Below are positions 1-5,710 of a stretch of DNA of 20,579 nucleotides, piece after piece (the first letter of the stretch is position 1; each line of letters opens with the position of its first letter). This DNA is from a virus. The stretch lies in the IMG/VR virus record IMGVR_UViG_3300021085_000275, positions 1 through 20,579 of that record, one strand, 5' to 3'. The position numbers and the translations under genes were made by a program. The notes under the pieces are model-generated. The model was given only the letters and a program-made list of their open reading frames with translations, made no database searches and was not told where the DNA came from.

Positions 1-2
1 CT

Positions 3-623
3 GATAAGCATATGGTATTCAGTTTTGGACGATTCAATCCTCCGACTGCTGGTCACAGTAAAGTTGTTGACCACGTTATGAAGACTGCTGAAAAGCACGG
101 TGCAGATCACAAGGTTATTGTTAGTCACTCACAAGACAAGCACAAGAATCCTTTATCAGGTCAGCACAAAGTTGATTATGTAAAGCACATACACCCTGAT
201 GCAAATGTTGAGGCGTCAAGTAAAGAACATCCTCACTTCATGGCACACTTAGCCAAGATGCACAAAGAAGGATACACACACGCTACGATGGTCGCAGGTT
301 CAGATAGAGTAGAAGAGTTTCAAAAACTCGCTGATAAATACAATGGCCCTAACGGTCAGTATCATTTCAAACATCTCAAAGTAGTCTCGGCAGGTCACAG
401 AGATCCAGACGCAGAAGGCACAACAGGCGTTAGTGGCACAAAGATGCGAGCGCATGCATCTAACAACGATTATAAATCATTCAAGTCAGGTTTGCATCCT
501 AATGCATCTGACGAACACGCTAAAAAATTATTTCAAGCTACTCGTAGTGGCATGGGACTACAAGAAGACCAGACTAGATTATCTTTTGGAGCATTTTTAA
601 ATGAACAGAGAAGCAGTATTTAA
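3..623 (+). CDS. Nucleotidyltransferase (cytidylyl/NMN-adenylyltransferase-like), 5' end outside window
   Basis: The protein belongs to the HxGH nucleotidyltransferase superfamily, which transfers NMP from an NTP to a small substrate; the substrate here is unknown. Near its start is GRFNPPTAGH, the P-loop-like nucleotide-binding motif with the NPPTxGH signature, and near residue 140 (counted from the ATG at 12) is GVSGTKMRA, the ISSTxxR-type second motif. Between them, a Gly-Ser-Asp-Arg stretch (AGSDRVEEF) fits the fold core. The reading frame is open to the window edge, and the first motif sits only a few residues after the ATG at 12, so the true start is probably upstream. The C-terminus carries SFGAFLNE (residues 191-198), a peptide resembling T4 capsid-targeting sequences and repeated in other proteins here. 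The 3' end overlaps the lysozyme gene by 23 bases. Related proteins in marine T4-like phages have no settled role; I can only suggest nucleotide or cofactor metabolism, or a packaged enzyme. Confidence 0.85.
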   Translation, partial: DKHMVFSFGRFNPPTAGHSKVVDHVMKTAEKHGADHKVIVSHSQDKHKNPLSGQHKVDYVKHIHPDANVEASSKEHPHFMAHLAKMHKEGYTHATMVAGSDRVEEFQKLADKYNGPNGQYHFKHLKVVSAGHRDPDAEGTTGVSGTKMRAHASNNDYKSFKSGLHPNASDEHAKKLFQATRSGMGLQEDQTRLSFGAFLNEQRSSI

Positions 624-1062
624 TCAATTAAAAGAAGATGAAGGAGTAGTATATGCAATCTATCTCGACCATCTCGGGCTCCCAACCTTTGGCGTCGGTC
701 ATCTTGTCCTCAAAAGTGACGAGGAATTCGGAGCATCAGTTGGAACAGCAGTTACTGAAGAACGAGTCAGGGCATGTTTCGAGCGAGACCTCGATACTGC
801 AATTAGCGAGTGTGGAACTCTATACGGAGAAGGGACGTTTGGAGGACTACCAGATGAAGTCCAGCAGATTCTGGTTAACATGATGTTCAACATGGGGCGT
901 CCTCGTCTCAGTGGATTCAAGAAGTTTAATGCCGCAATCGCAGACGGCGACTGGAAAGAAGCTGCGAAAGAAGGCAGAGACAGCCGTTGGTACAATCAAG
1001 TCACCAATCGTGCTGAAAGATTAATGGTAAGGCTTGAGAATTTAGAGAGTGTAGACAGATGA
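601..1062 (+). CDS. T4-type lysozyme (GH24 muramidase)
   Basis: This is a 153-aa glycoside hydrolase family 24 enzyme that cuts the MurNAc-GlcNAc bond of peptidoglycan. The T4 lysozyme triad is visible with correct spacing: Glu14 in LKEDEG, Asp23 in YLDHLG, and Thr29 in PTFGVGHL (T4 E11, D20, T26). Length is close to T4 e lysozyme (164 aa), and the C-terminal R-W-Y-N/R-A-E-R segment is typical of the family. There is no signal peptide or SAR membrane segment, so release to the periplasm would need a holin. GGAG at 588-591 lies 9 bases before the ATG. The start is inside the end of the upstream gene, and the stop overlaps the next start (ATGA). A free-standing enzyme near spanins suggests the endolysin. 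A tail-associated lysozyme is the alternative, but no gp5-like tail domain is attached. Confidence 0.93.
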   Translation: MNREAVFNQLKEDEGVVYAIYLDHLGLPTFGVGHLVLKSDEEFGASVGTAVTEERVRACFERDLDTAISECGTLYGEGTFGGLPDEVQQILVNMMFNMGRPRLSGFKKFNAAIADGDWKEAAKEGRDSRWYNQVTNRAERLMVRLENLESVDR

Positions 1063-1262
1063 GACAACAATTGATTAATGCAAGTAAAAAACATTTTGAA
1101 GCACACGTTGAAAAGCACAAAATGAATGTTGAGGTGTATTTGACAAATCCTGCAGGAATAGGAGAACACTCTGATATCATGGAAGCAATTGAAGGCGAGC
1201 TTGCACAAATGGCAGAATATGAAGACAAACTAGAAATGATTAACAAATATTTTGGAGAATAA
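1059..1262 (+). CDS. Small conserved phage protein, unknown function
   Basis: A 67-aa, mostly helical, charged protein. Its central segment VYLTNPAGIGEHSDIMEAIE, followed by an Ala-Glu-Tyr-Glu-Asp stretch, matches a small family I recognise from marine T4-like phages, usually unnamed. There is no membrane segment, cysteine motif or catalytic signature. The start overlaps the lysozyme stop (ATGA), and GAGAG at 1045-1049 could serve as ribosome binding site, so the two genes are probably translationally coupled. Position within the lysozyme-DUF1353 block suggests shared late expression, but I cannot assign a role. Confidence 0.8.
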   Translation: MRQQLINASKKHFEAHVEKHKMNVEVYLTNPAGIGEHSDIMEAIEGELAQMAEYEDKLEMINKYFGE

Positions 1263-1264
1263 TA

Positions 1265-1735
1265 ATGGCGAAATTTAATAGATTACTAGACGCAGACTTT
1301 CAACCCCCTAGAACATGGATTCTAGACCTCTCTCTTACATACGACTCAGACTGTTTGAACGAAACAGAAGCTGCATCTCTCAAAGCAGTGGGCGCAAAAA
1401 TAAACAAGAATAACAAAATCACTGTACCCAAAGGATTTAAAACTGATCTAGCGTCCGTACCTAGAGCAGCGTGGATGTTTGTTGCACCATTCGACATCGC
1501 CCGTGCAGGTGTTGTACATGACTATTTGTATTACTGCATTCGCCAATATCGTGCTGCGGCAGGTGAAGGGCAAGATGAGATTTTAGTTCAGAATGCCAAG
1601 AATGCTGCCGACAAAGTATTCAAAGAAGCAATGGACGTTTCAGCAGATCATATCTCAGGTTGGAAGAAAGTTATTGCACACAAGGCGGTATCTTTATTCG
1701 GTCACAGTTCAATAGTACCTAGAGAAGAACTGTAA
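1265..1735 (+). CDS. DUF1353 family protein
   Basis: A 156-aa protein with the pattern of the DUF1353 family, found in many tailed phages and some bacteria. The signatures are VPKGFKTDLASVPR (residues 54-67), HDYLYY (85-90) and ADKVFKEAM (115-123). The conserved His-Asp and the polar TDLASVPR strand look like a small enzymatic or binding site, but the activity is not known to me. In tailed phages the family often lies near tail or lysis genes, which agrees with its place beside the lysozyme. GGAG at 1254-1257 is 7 bases upstream of the ATG. The stop overlaps the next ATG (TAATG). The C-terminal 30 residues are hydrophobic and basic but do not form a clear membrane helix. Confidence 0.85.
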   Translation: MAKFNRLLDADFQPPRTWILDLSLTYDSDCLNETEAASLKAVGAKINKNNKITVPKGFKTDLASVPRAAWMFVAPFDIARAGVVHDYLYYCIRQYRAAAGEGQDEILVQNAKNAADKVFKEAMDVSADHISGWKKVIAHKAVSLFGHSSIVPREEL

Positions 1736-2316
1736 TGTGGATACTACTTATCAGGTCAGCAGTCACCGGAGTATTTGGTTCTGCGTTTGGTAAGTGGTTT
1801 CTTTCCACTCGAATGGGAAGATGGTTTCAAACTAAACTTGACACTTTTATGGAATATCTTGCTAATAAGTATAATATAAAAGTAGCAAAGAAAGAAATTG
1901 CCTGGTCGCAAGCTTATCCAAATCTTGCTAATAGAATTGAACTATTAGAAAATTGGTCACACAGACCACTCACTCGTGATGGCTCTATAGATTTAAAAAC
2001 TGAAATTGGTATGTTAAAAAAAGAAATTATAAATATAAAATCTACACCAACTGTTATTGAATCAACAATTGATCCGAACGATGAGATTGTTAAATTACAT
2101 TCTTCAATAGAAGAATTAAAAACTTCTCATAGTGTTGGTTTAAACGATGAGATTGTTAAATTGCATGCAACAATAGAAGAACTGAAACAAGATACTAATT
2201 TCAAAGAGGATCTTATTAGATTGCAGAAAGAACATGAAGAGTTGAAAGTGATTATATCAAATATGAAGCAGTCTAGACCGAATGAGCGTGTAAGAACTAG
2301 AAATAATCAGAATTAA
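1735..2316 (+). CDS. N-terminal hydrophobic segment plus repeated coiled coil, possible lysis or membrane protein
   Basis: A 193-aa protein. Residues 1-24 are hydrophobic with few charges and could be a membrane helix or amphipathic anchor. A basic, Trp-containing segment follows (RMGRWFQTKLDTF). The C-terminal half is a coiled coil with an internal duplication: the 15-residue unit NDEIVKLHSSIEELK (115-129) recurs as NDEIVKLHATIEELK (137-151), with a degenerate third copy ending at residue 171. The tail is basic. The gene starts on the preceding stop (TAATG). Its place between the lysozyme/DUF1353 genes and the spanin pair makes a holin-like or lysis-regulating role conceivable, since T4 holin also has one N-terminal membrane segment and a large soluble domain. 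No sequence motif proves this. An exact TATAAATA lies inside the gene at 2028-2035. Confidence 0.7.
   Translation: MWILLIRSAVTGVFGSAFGKWFLSTRMGRWFQTKLDTFMEYLANKYNIKVAKKEIAWSQAYPNLANRIELLENWSHRPLTRDGSIDLKTEIGMLKKEIINIKSTPTVIESTIDPNDEIVKLHSSIEELKTSHSVGLNDEIVKLHATIEELKQDTNFKEDLIRLQKEHEELKVIISNMKQSRPNERVRTRNNQN
2028..2035 (+). promoter_or_regulatory. Intragenic late promoter octamer, exact TATAAATA (weak candidate)
   Basis: Exact consensus, but inside the coiled-coil gene and almost 300 bases before the next start codon (2326). It could give an extra late transcript for the small basic protein, the spanins and the 646-aa protein. Equally it may be a chance match in AT-rich coding sequence (Ile-Ile-Asn-Ile codons). 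Confidence 0.3.
2077..2187 (+). repeat. Direct repeat, 66-bp period, inside coiled-coil gene
   Basis: A 24-base unit beginning AACGATGAGATTGTTAAATT occurs at 2077-2100 and 2143-2166 with a single mismatch. The following 21 bases of each copy are more diverged (both encode xxIEELK). The period is 66 bp, in frame, adding exactly 22 residues per copy. The near-identity of the 5' part points to a recent in-frame duplication. Confidence 0.85.
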
Positions 2317-2325
2317 GGATTGACC

Positions 2326-2607
2326 ATGAAATCATTTAAAGAATTCTTAGAAGAAAAAAGAGGTGCAGACTCTAAGGGACATTACAGAGCAACAGAAGAC
2401 GGCGCAGGGATGACTGCCAAGGGCGCAAAAGCAGCAGGAGTAAAAACTGCTGTCACTACGCCACCAAGTAAGCTAAAGAAAGGTAGCAAGGCTGCAGCCA
2501 GAAGAAAATCTTTCTGTGCAAGAATGGGTGGAATGAAAGGTCCCATGAAAGATGAGAAGGGTCGCCCAACTCGTAAGGCTATGTCATTGAGACGGTGGAA
2601 CTGCTGA
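2326..2607 (+). CDS. Small basic protein with N-terminal capsid-targeting-like peptide (DUF6321-like)
   Basis: A 93-aa, strongly basic protein. I choose the ATG at 2326 rather than the in-frame TTG at 2320, because AAGGA at 2315-2319 is then 6 bases away and the protein starts with MKSFKEFLEEKR. That start closely resembles the T4 capsid-targeting sequence MKTYQEFIAE of internal proteins, which ends in a prohead-protease-type Leu-x-Glu site. After it come GAGMTAKGAKAAGVKTAVTT, a Pro-Pro-Ser-Lys-Leu-Lys-Lys-Gly linker, RRKSFCARMGGMKGPMKDEK, and a C-terminal Arg-Arg-Trp-Asn-Cys. The GMTAKG...RKSFCARM...RRWNC pattern recurs in marine phage proteins (I recall it as DUF6321; not checked). The stop overlaps the next ATG (TGATG). 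The high Lys/Arg content would suit DNA binding in the head, as for T4 internal proteins. The function is inferred only. Confidence 0.82.
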   Translation: MKSFKEFLEEKRGADSKGHYRATEDGAGMTAKGAKAAGVKTAVTTPPSKLKKGSKAAARRKSFCARMGGMKGPMKDEKGRPTRKAMSLRRWNC

Positions 2608-2996
2608 TGAAAATTGCATTATTCTTCTTTCTAATTATGTGTGGTATGGGCGCTGTCGGATACTTTTACTACAACGACACGCAAGATAGATTGGCGCAAC
2701 TCAGAGAAAATAATACTAGACTTGAAATTGCCGCACAGACTAGCCAAGAAACAATTGGCAGAATGCAAGAAGATGCTGCACAATTTGAAGAAGCGAATAC
2801 AAAACTTCGTGCAGAACTAAGCCAAGCAGAAGAGTATTCAGACGATCTTGCAAGTAAATTAAGAAGACATAATCTAACTGTCCTGACTTTACAAAAACCA
2901 GGCCTTATTGAAACGAGAGTGAACAATGCAACAGCAAAGTTATTTGATGAAATGGAAAACATTACGGGTAAGTCTGCTCCTGCTACTGCTGAGTAG
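2607..2996 (+). CDS. Inner-membrane spanin (Rz-like, i-spanin)
   Basis: A 129-aa protein with one N-terminal membrane helix (about residues 2-22, MKIALFFFLIMCGMGAVGYF) and then a long periplasmic coiled coil (25-100). It ends with KPGLIETRVNNATAKLFDEM, the type of ending seen in Rz-like spanins of T4-like marine phages. With the lipoprotein encoded by the overlapping gene it should span the periplasm and fuse inner and outer membranes at the last step of lysis of a Gram-negative cell. The ATG at 2607 overlaps the previous stop and has GGTGGA at 2594-2599 before it; the in-frame GTG at 2595 is less likely. The downstream o-spanin gene begins inside this gene, the classical overlapping Rz/Rz1 layout in part. 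Confidence 0.82.
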   Translation: MKIALFFFLIMCGMGAVGYFYYNDTQDRLAQLRENNTRLEIAAQTSQETIGRMQEDAAQFEEANTKLRAELSQAEEYSDDLASKLRRHNLTVLTLQKPGLIETRVNNATAKLFDEMENITGKSAPATAE

Positions 2997-3345
2997 TACG
3001 ACTGCCTGTTCTCTATTTCCTTCACGCAAACCTGAAGAAGTTGTAATAACTCAGGTAGAATATGTAGAAAGGACTATTCCTACACAACCTCGTCCTAAGC
3101 CTGTATCTCTATATGACATAGAGTTTTATGCTGTCACAGAAGAAAACCTAGATGAGTTTTTGGAAAGATTCGAAAAAGAAAACGGCGACATAGTATTCTT
3201 TGCTATCAGTGTTCCTGATTACGAAAACATATCACTAAATATGGGTGAGTTAAGACGATTTATAGAACAACAAAAATCTATTATTCTATACTACGAAGAA
3301 AATGCAAACCCTAAAAAGGTAGAAGAGACAGATGAAGAGCTTTAA
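2926..3345 (+). CDS. Outer-membrane spanin lipoprotein (Rz1-like, o-spanin)
   Basis: A 139-aa predicted lipoprotein. A basic start is followed by a run of leucines and the lipobox-like SSTTAC, giving Cys28 as the lipidated residue (counted from the ATG at 2926). Ser at +2 favours sorting to the outer membrane. The mature part begins with a Pro-rich stretch (RTIPTQPRPKPVS), as in many Rz1 proteins, and continues with an acidic domain of about 90 residues, longer than lambda Rz1. The gene starts inside the i-spanin gene in another frame (71-base overlap). GAGAG at 2915-2919 supports ATG 2926, and ATG 2947 (MKWKTLRVS) is an alternative that still keeps the whole signal sequence. It overlaps the next gene by 14 bases. 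The -3 position of the lipobox is Thr rather than Leu, which is permitted but not ideal. Confidence 0.8.
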   Translation: MQQQSYLMKWKTLRVSLLLLLLSSTTACSLFPSRKPEEVVITQVEYVERTIPTQPRPKPVSLYDIEFYAVTEENLDEFLERFEKENGDIVFFAISVPDYENISLNMGELRRFIEQQKSIILYYEENANPKKVEETDEEL

Positions 3346-5272
3346 AGATCATTTAGAAGAAGGCGGACTTTGGGATAATATCCACGCAAAGAGAAAGCGC
3401 ATTAAAGGCGGCGCAAAAGAGCGTATGCGTAAGCCTGGTTCTAAAGGAGCACCTACAGCACAAGACTTCAGAGATTCTCAGAACGAAGAGAAAGAAAAGG
3501 GCGTTGACGGCAAAGCATGCTGGAAAGGCTACAAGCGCATGGGTACCAAGAAGAAAGGCGGCAAGACTGTCGATAACTGTGTTCCTATGGAAGATGTAGC
3601 CAGTGTACAGCCTATGAGCGGTCCTACTGGCTCTATGTTTGCTATGAAGAAAGAAGGCAAAGAACATTCTTGGAAGTCAGAAGGACACTATACTAAAGAC
3701 GGCAAAGAGTGGACAGGTCCTCAACACGCACACGATGGCCAAGTAATGACAGGCGAGAAGCACACCGCTGATAGTCAAGACCTATATCACTACAAAGAAC
3801 TATCTAAAGAAGCTCAAGATAAAGTAGAAAAGAAGCATGAGATTAAAGAAGATGAGTCGTCTTCGTATGAACCACCAAAATCTTTAGATCAAATCGAAAA
3901 AGATTATTCTAGAGGAGCGAAAAAGCCAGTAGATGTAAGAAAATATAAAGGTGCAAGACCTGATCTCGCTGCGATTAAAAGACGCAAAGCTATAGAAAAA
4001 CATCAAGCAAGAAAACAAGAAAAAGATTATTGGGATGAAGCTACTTCAGACATGGCAGAACCTAAGAAAACTCAGCATTTAAAAAATATGCAGAAAGCTG
4101 AAATCCACCGAATAGCTATGCACAAAAAATATAGTAAAGTGAAACATGATACTAGTGTTGGCAGAAAAGACGGTATAAAAGCCCCAGCCACTTTGACTAA
4201 AACTATGCATGGAGATACAGTAGATAGTCAAGCACAAAGAATTGCAAGGCAAAACATAGAAAAGAGAAAAGAACAAAAAGCATTACACAGCTATTGGGAT
4301 GATGATACAGACTACACAAAAGGCTGCCCAATCTTAGAAAAACTCGATGCAACTAAGAACAGCATTGGCGACTATGTAAAAGATTTTAGTAAGTCTGATG
4401 CGCCTCAGTTCAAAGGTAGAAGCTCTTCTAAGCGCAGACAAATGGCAGTTGCTTCTTACTTAAAGTCTAAGAGAAGGGACGGTGAGAGAGCATTAGGTGA
4501 AACTATCAAGTACAACTCAGACATGGGTGCTATGGATTGGGGAACACCTGCTGGCACAGATTACATGAAAGATGTAACTCCTGGTCAGAAGAATCCTAAA
4601 GAAGCACCTATCAAGCCTCTAGAACAGTCTACTCTTCGAGCGTTGAATGTGCGTGATGTCTACACAAAAGAAGAAACTGAAGCGGGCGAGACTAAAGCAG
4701 AATACAGAAAAGATAATGCTGAAGACGCTCCTGAGTTAGGTGATTACGCTCTCACAAAACAAGACATCAAAGAACTTGAGTACGAAGCAGATCATATGTC
4801 ATATGAAGATGCGCTTCAGTTAGGCATGTTTGATGATGATGACGAAGAGCCAGAAGTAAACATTCTCGAAGCACTGTCTATGCAAGGAAGAATGAAGCGC
4901 AGATTTACTGCTAGAAAGAATAGACAAAGACTAAAAGTTGCTCGTGGCATTGCACTTAGACGAGGATCATCTCCGGATCGTCTAAAGAAAAGAGCGCAAC
5001 GTGGCGCAAAGGGTATGATTTATAAGAGACTACTGAAGGGACGAGACAAGTCAAAGCTCCCACCAGCAGAGAAGGGTCGCCTTGAGAAGCTCATCGGCAT
5101 GTATGCTCCCTTGGTGTCAAGGCTAGCCACTAGAATGTTGCCAGGTATGCGTAAGTTAGAAATCAATCGCATGAAGAACAGAAAAGGCGGCGCACAAAAA
5201 TCTAAGAAGTATAAAGCAGCACGGCCTACTGCTAAGAAGCAAACAGCTAAGAAATTCAAAATTAAAAAATAA
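3332..5272 (+). CDS. Large basic modular protein with capsid-targeting-like N-terminus (putative internal head protein)
   Basis: A 646-aa, very Lys/Arg-rich protein without membrane segments. It starts with MKSFKDHLEEGG, similar to the T4 internal-protein targeting peptide MKTYQEFIAE and to the start of the 93-aa protein at 2326. It then reads as a chain of short modules: LWDNIHAKRKRIKGG...RKPGSKGAP (13-41), KACWKGYKRMGTKKKGGKTV followed by DNC (61-83), an EGHYTKDGKEWTGPQ module (117-131), two YWD(E/D)xT units (233-238 and 321-326), SSSKRRQMAVASYLKSKRRD (364-383), and a C-terminal helical module from ILEALSMQGRMKRRF (511-525) to about 615. I recognise several of these as segments that recur in different combinations in marine T4-like phage proteins. 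Overlap with the o-spanin gene is 14 bases, and the gene is followed by a late promoter for the next unit. A packaged DNA-condensing or ejected protein is my inference; a scaffold-core role is the alternative. Confidence 0.8.
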   Translation: MKSFKDHLEEGGLWDNIHAKRKRIKGGAKERMRKPGSKGAPTAQDFRDSQNEEKEKGVDGKACWKGYKRMGTKKKGGKTVDNCVPMEDVASVQPMSGPTGSMFAMKKEGKEHSWKSEGHYTKDGKEWTGPQHAHDGQVMTGEKHTADSQDLYHYKELSKEAQDKVEKKHEIKEDESSSYEPPKSLDQIEKDYSRGAKKPVDVRKYKGARPDLAAIKRRKAIEKHQARKQEKDYWDEATSDMAEPKKTQHLKNMQKAEIHRIAMHKKYSKVKHDTSVGRKDGIKAPATLTKTMHGDTVDSQAQRIARQNIEKRKEQKALHSYWDDDTDYTKGCPILEKLDATKNSIGDYVKDFSKSDAPQFKGRSSSKRRQMAVASYLKSKRRDGERALGETIKYNSDMGAMDWGTPAGTDYMKDVTPGQKNPKEAPIKPLEQSTLRALNVRDVYTKEETEAGETKAEYRKDNAEDAPELGDYALTKQDIKELEYEADHMSYEDALQLGMFDDDDEEPEVNILEALSMQGRMKRRFTARKNRQRLKVARGIALRRGSSPDRLKKRAQRGAKGMIYKRLLKGRDKSKLPPAEKGRLEKLIGMYAPLVSRLATRMLPGMRKLEINRMKNRKGGAQKSKKYKAARPTAKKQTAKKFKIKK

Positions 5273-5279
5273 TTTTTTT

Positions 5280-5287
5280 TATAAATA
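5280..5287 (+). promoter_or_regulatory. T4-type late promoter, exact TATAAATA
   Basis: This octamer is the full consensus of the T4 late promoter recognised by RNA polymerase with gp55, gp33 and the gp45 clamp. It lies in the noncoding gap directly after the 646-aa gene. With the usual T4 spacing, transcription would start near 5293. That gives a leader of about 35 bases with AAGGAA (5316-5321) placed 6 bases before the ATG at 5328. Confidence 0.85.
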
Positions 5288-5327
5288 TATTTAACTTTAT
5301 CTTTAACTCAAAACCAAGGAAACAAAT

Positions 5328-5600
5328 ATGAAAACTATTGTAGACAGCACAACAAATGTATCAAAGTATCTTCTTGCAGATGATAAAGCTGTTGCCATGG
5401 GCGCAGACGTTATCACTGTTGGTGATCCAGCAGAGTTCATTATCGGTGATATGAACAGCGGCAACGCTACTTTAATCGAAGGCGTATCAACTCCTGAGGA
5501 TTATATGGGTTGTAAGTACACCTGCGCTGCTGACGGTACTTTTACCGCAGTTGAAGGCTGGGTTGATCCTCGTATAGAAGAAGAAGAAGGCGGCGAGTAA
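5328..5600 (+). CDS. Small acidic conserved phage protein, probably virion-associated
   Basis: A 90-aa acidic protein. The core GDPAEFIIGDMNSGNATLIE and the following P-x-D-Y-M-G-C-K-Y-T segment belong to a small family I recall from marine T4-like phages. The C-terminus is a run of Glu and Gly. It has no signal or membrane segment, and the predicted structure is mainly beta. It is a single-gene transcription unit: its own exact late promoter (5280-5287), a good ribosome binding site, and a strong rho-independent terminator behind it (5633-5667). This isolation suggests high late expression, as for abundant virion or assembly proteins. I cannot name a T4 counterpart; a capsid or tail decoration role is inference from expression context only. 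Confidence 0.75.
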   Translation: MKTIVDSTTNVSKYLLADDKAVAMGADVITVGDPAEFIIGDMNSGNATLIEGVSTPEDYMGCKYTCAADGTFTAVEGWVDPRIEEEEGGE

Positions 5601-5616
5601 ACTTTAACTCGTTATA

Positions 5617-5632
5617 AATCTTTGCAAAGATT
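5617..5632 (+). repeat. Perfect 16-bp palindrome AATCTTTGCAAAGATT
   Basis: Each half is the exact reverse complement of the other, with no spacer. It lies in the noncoding gap 16 bases after the stop of the 90-aa gene and just ahead of the terminator. Its left end overlaps a 7/8 late-promoter match (TATAAATC, 5613-5620). It could be a protein-binding site, part of a transcript 3'-end structure, or chance. Confidence 0.6.
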
Positions 5633-5667
5633 AAAAGCTCCTGTATCTACGGTACGGGAGTTTTTTT
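5633..5667 (+). terminator. Rho-independent terminator after the 90-aa gene
   Basis: CTCCTGTA (5638-5645) pairs with TACGGGAG (5653-5660), an 8-bp stem with one G-T pair, around the loop TCTACGG. Seven T residues follow (5661-5667). The A run at 5633-5636 can extend the stem into the T tract. The position 33 bases after a stop codon and just before a new late promoter fits a transcription-unit boundary. Confidence 0.88.
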
Positions 5668-5697
5668 ATGTCTCCATATTCTACAATATTAATTTTG

Positions 5698-5705
5698 TAT
5701 AAATA
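5698..5705 (+). promoter_or_regulatory. T4-type late promoter, exact TATAAATA, abutting the start codon
   Basis: An exact late-promoter octamer that ends 5 bases before the ATG at 5711. With T4 spacing the first transcribed base would be about 5711, the A of the start codon itself. No Shine-Dalgarno sequence exists between the octamer and the ATG. The promoter therefore implies a leaderless mRNA, or use of an internal start. Confidence 0.8.
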
Positions 5706-5710
5706 CAAGT

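Noticed and set aside
699-995. Open frames of about 100 codons on the minus strand (e.g. 699-995, 8815-9228, 14496-14876, 16230-16589)
   Set aside because: They lie entirely opposite well-supported genes, lack ribosome binding sites and have Ser/Cys/Leu-rich compositions typical of antisense frames of AT-rich coding DNA.
1838-1875. TTGACA followed by TATAAT in the coiled-coil gene
   Set aside because: The spacer is 26 bp, too long for sigma-70.
2320-2325. TTG at 2320 as start of the small basic protein, and similar upstream TTG/GTG starts at 2595, 15446, 15664, 15809 and 16162
   Set aside because: In each case a downstream ATG has a better-spaced Shine-Dalgarno sequence, and several ATGs overlap the previous stop as elsewhere in this genome.
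5255-5280. A/T-rich inverted repeat with a T run after the 646-aa gene, as a terminator
   Set aside because: The stem has no G-C pairs and would not be stable; the T run is probably just part of the AT-rich late promoter surroundings.
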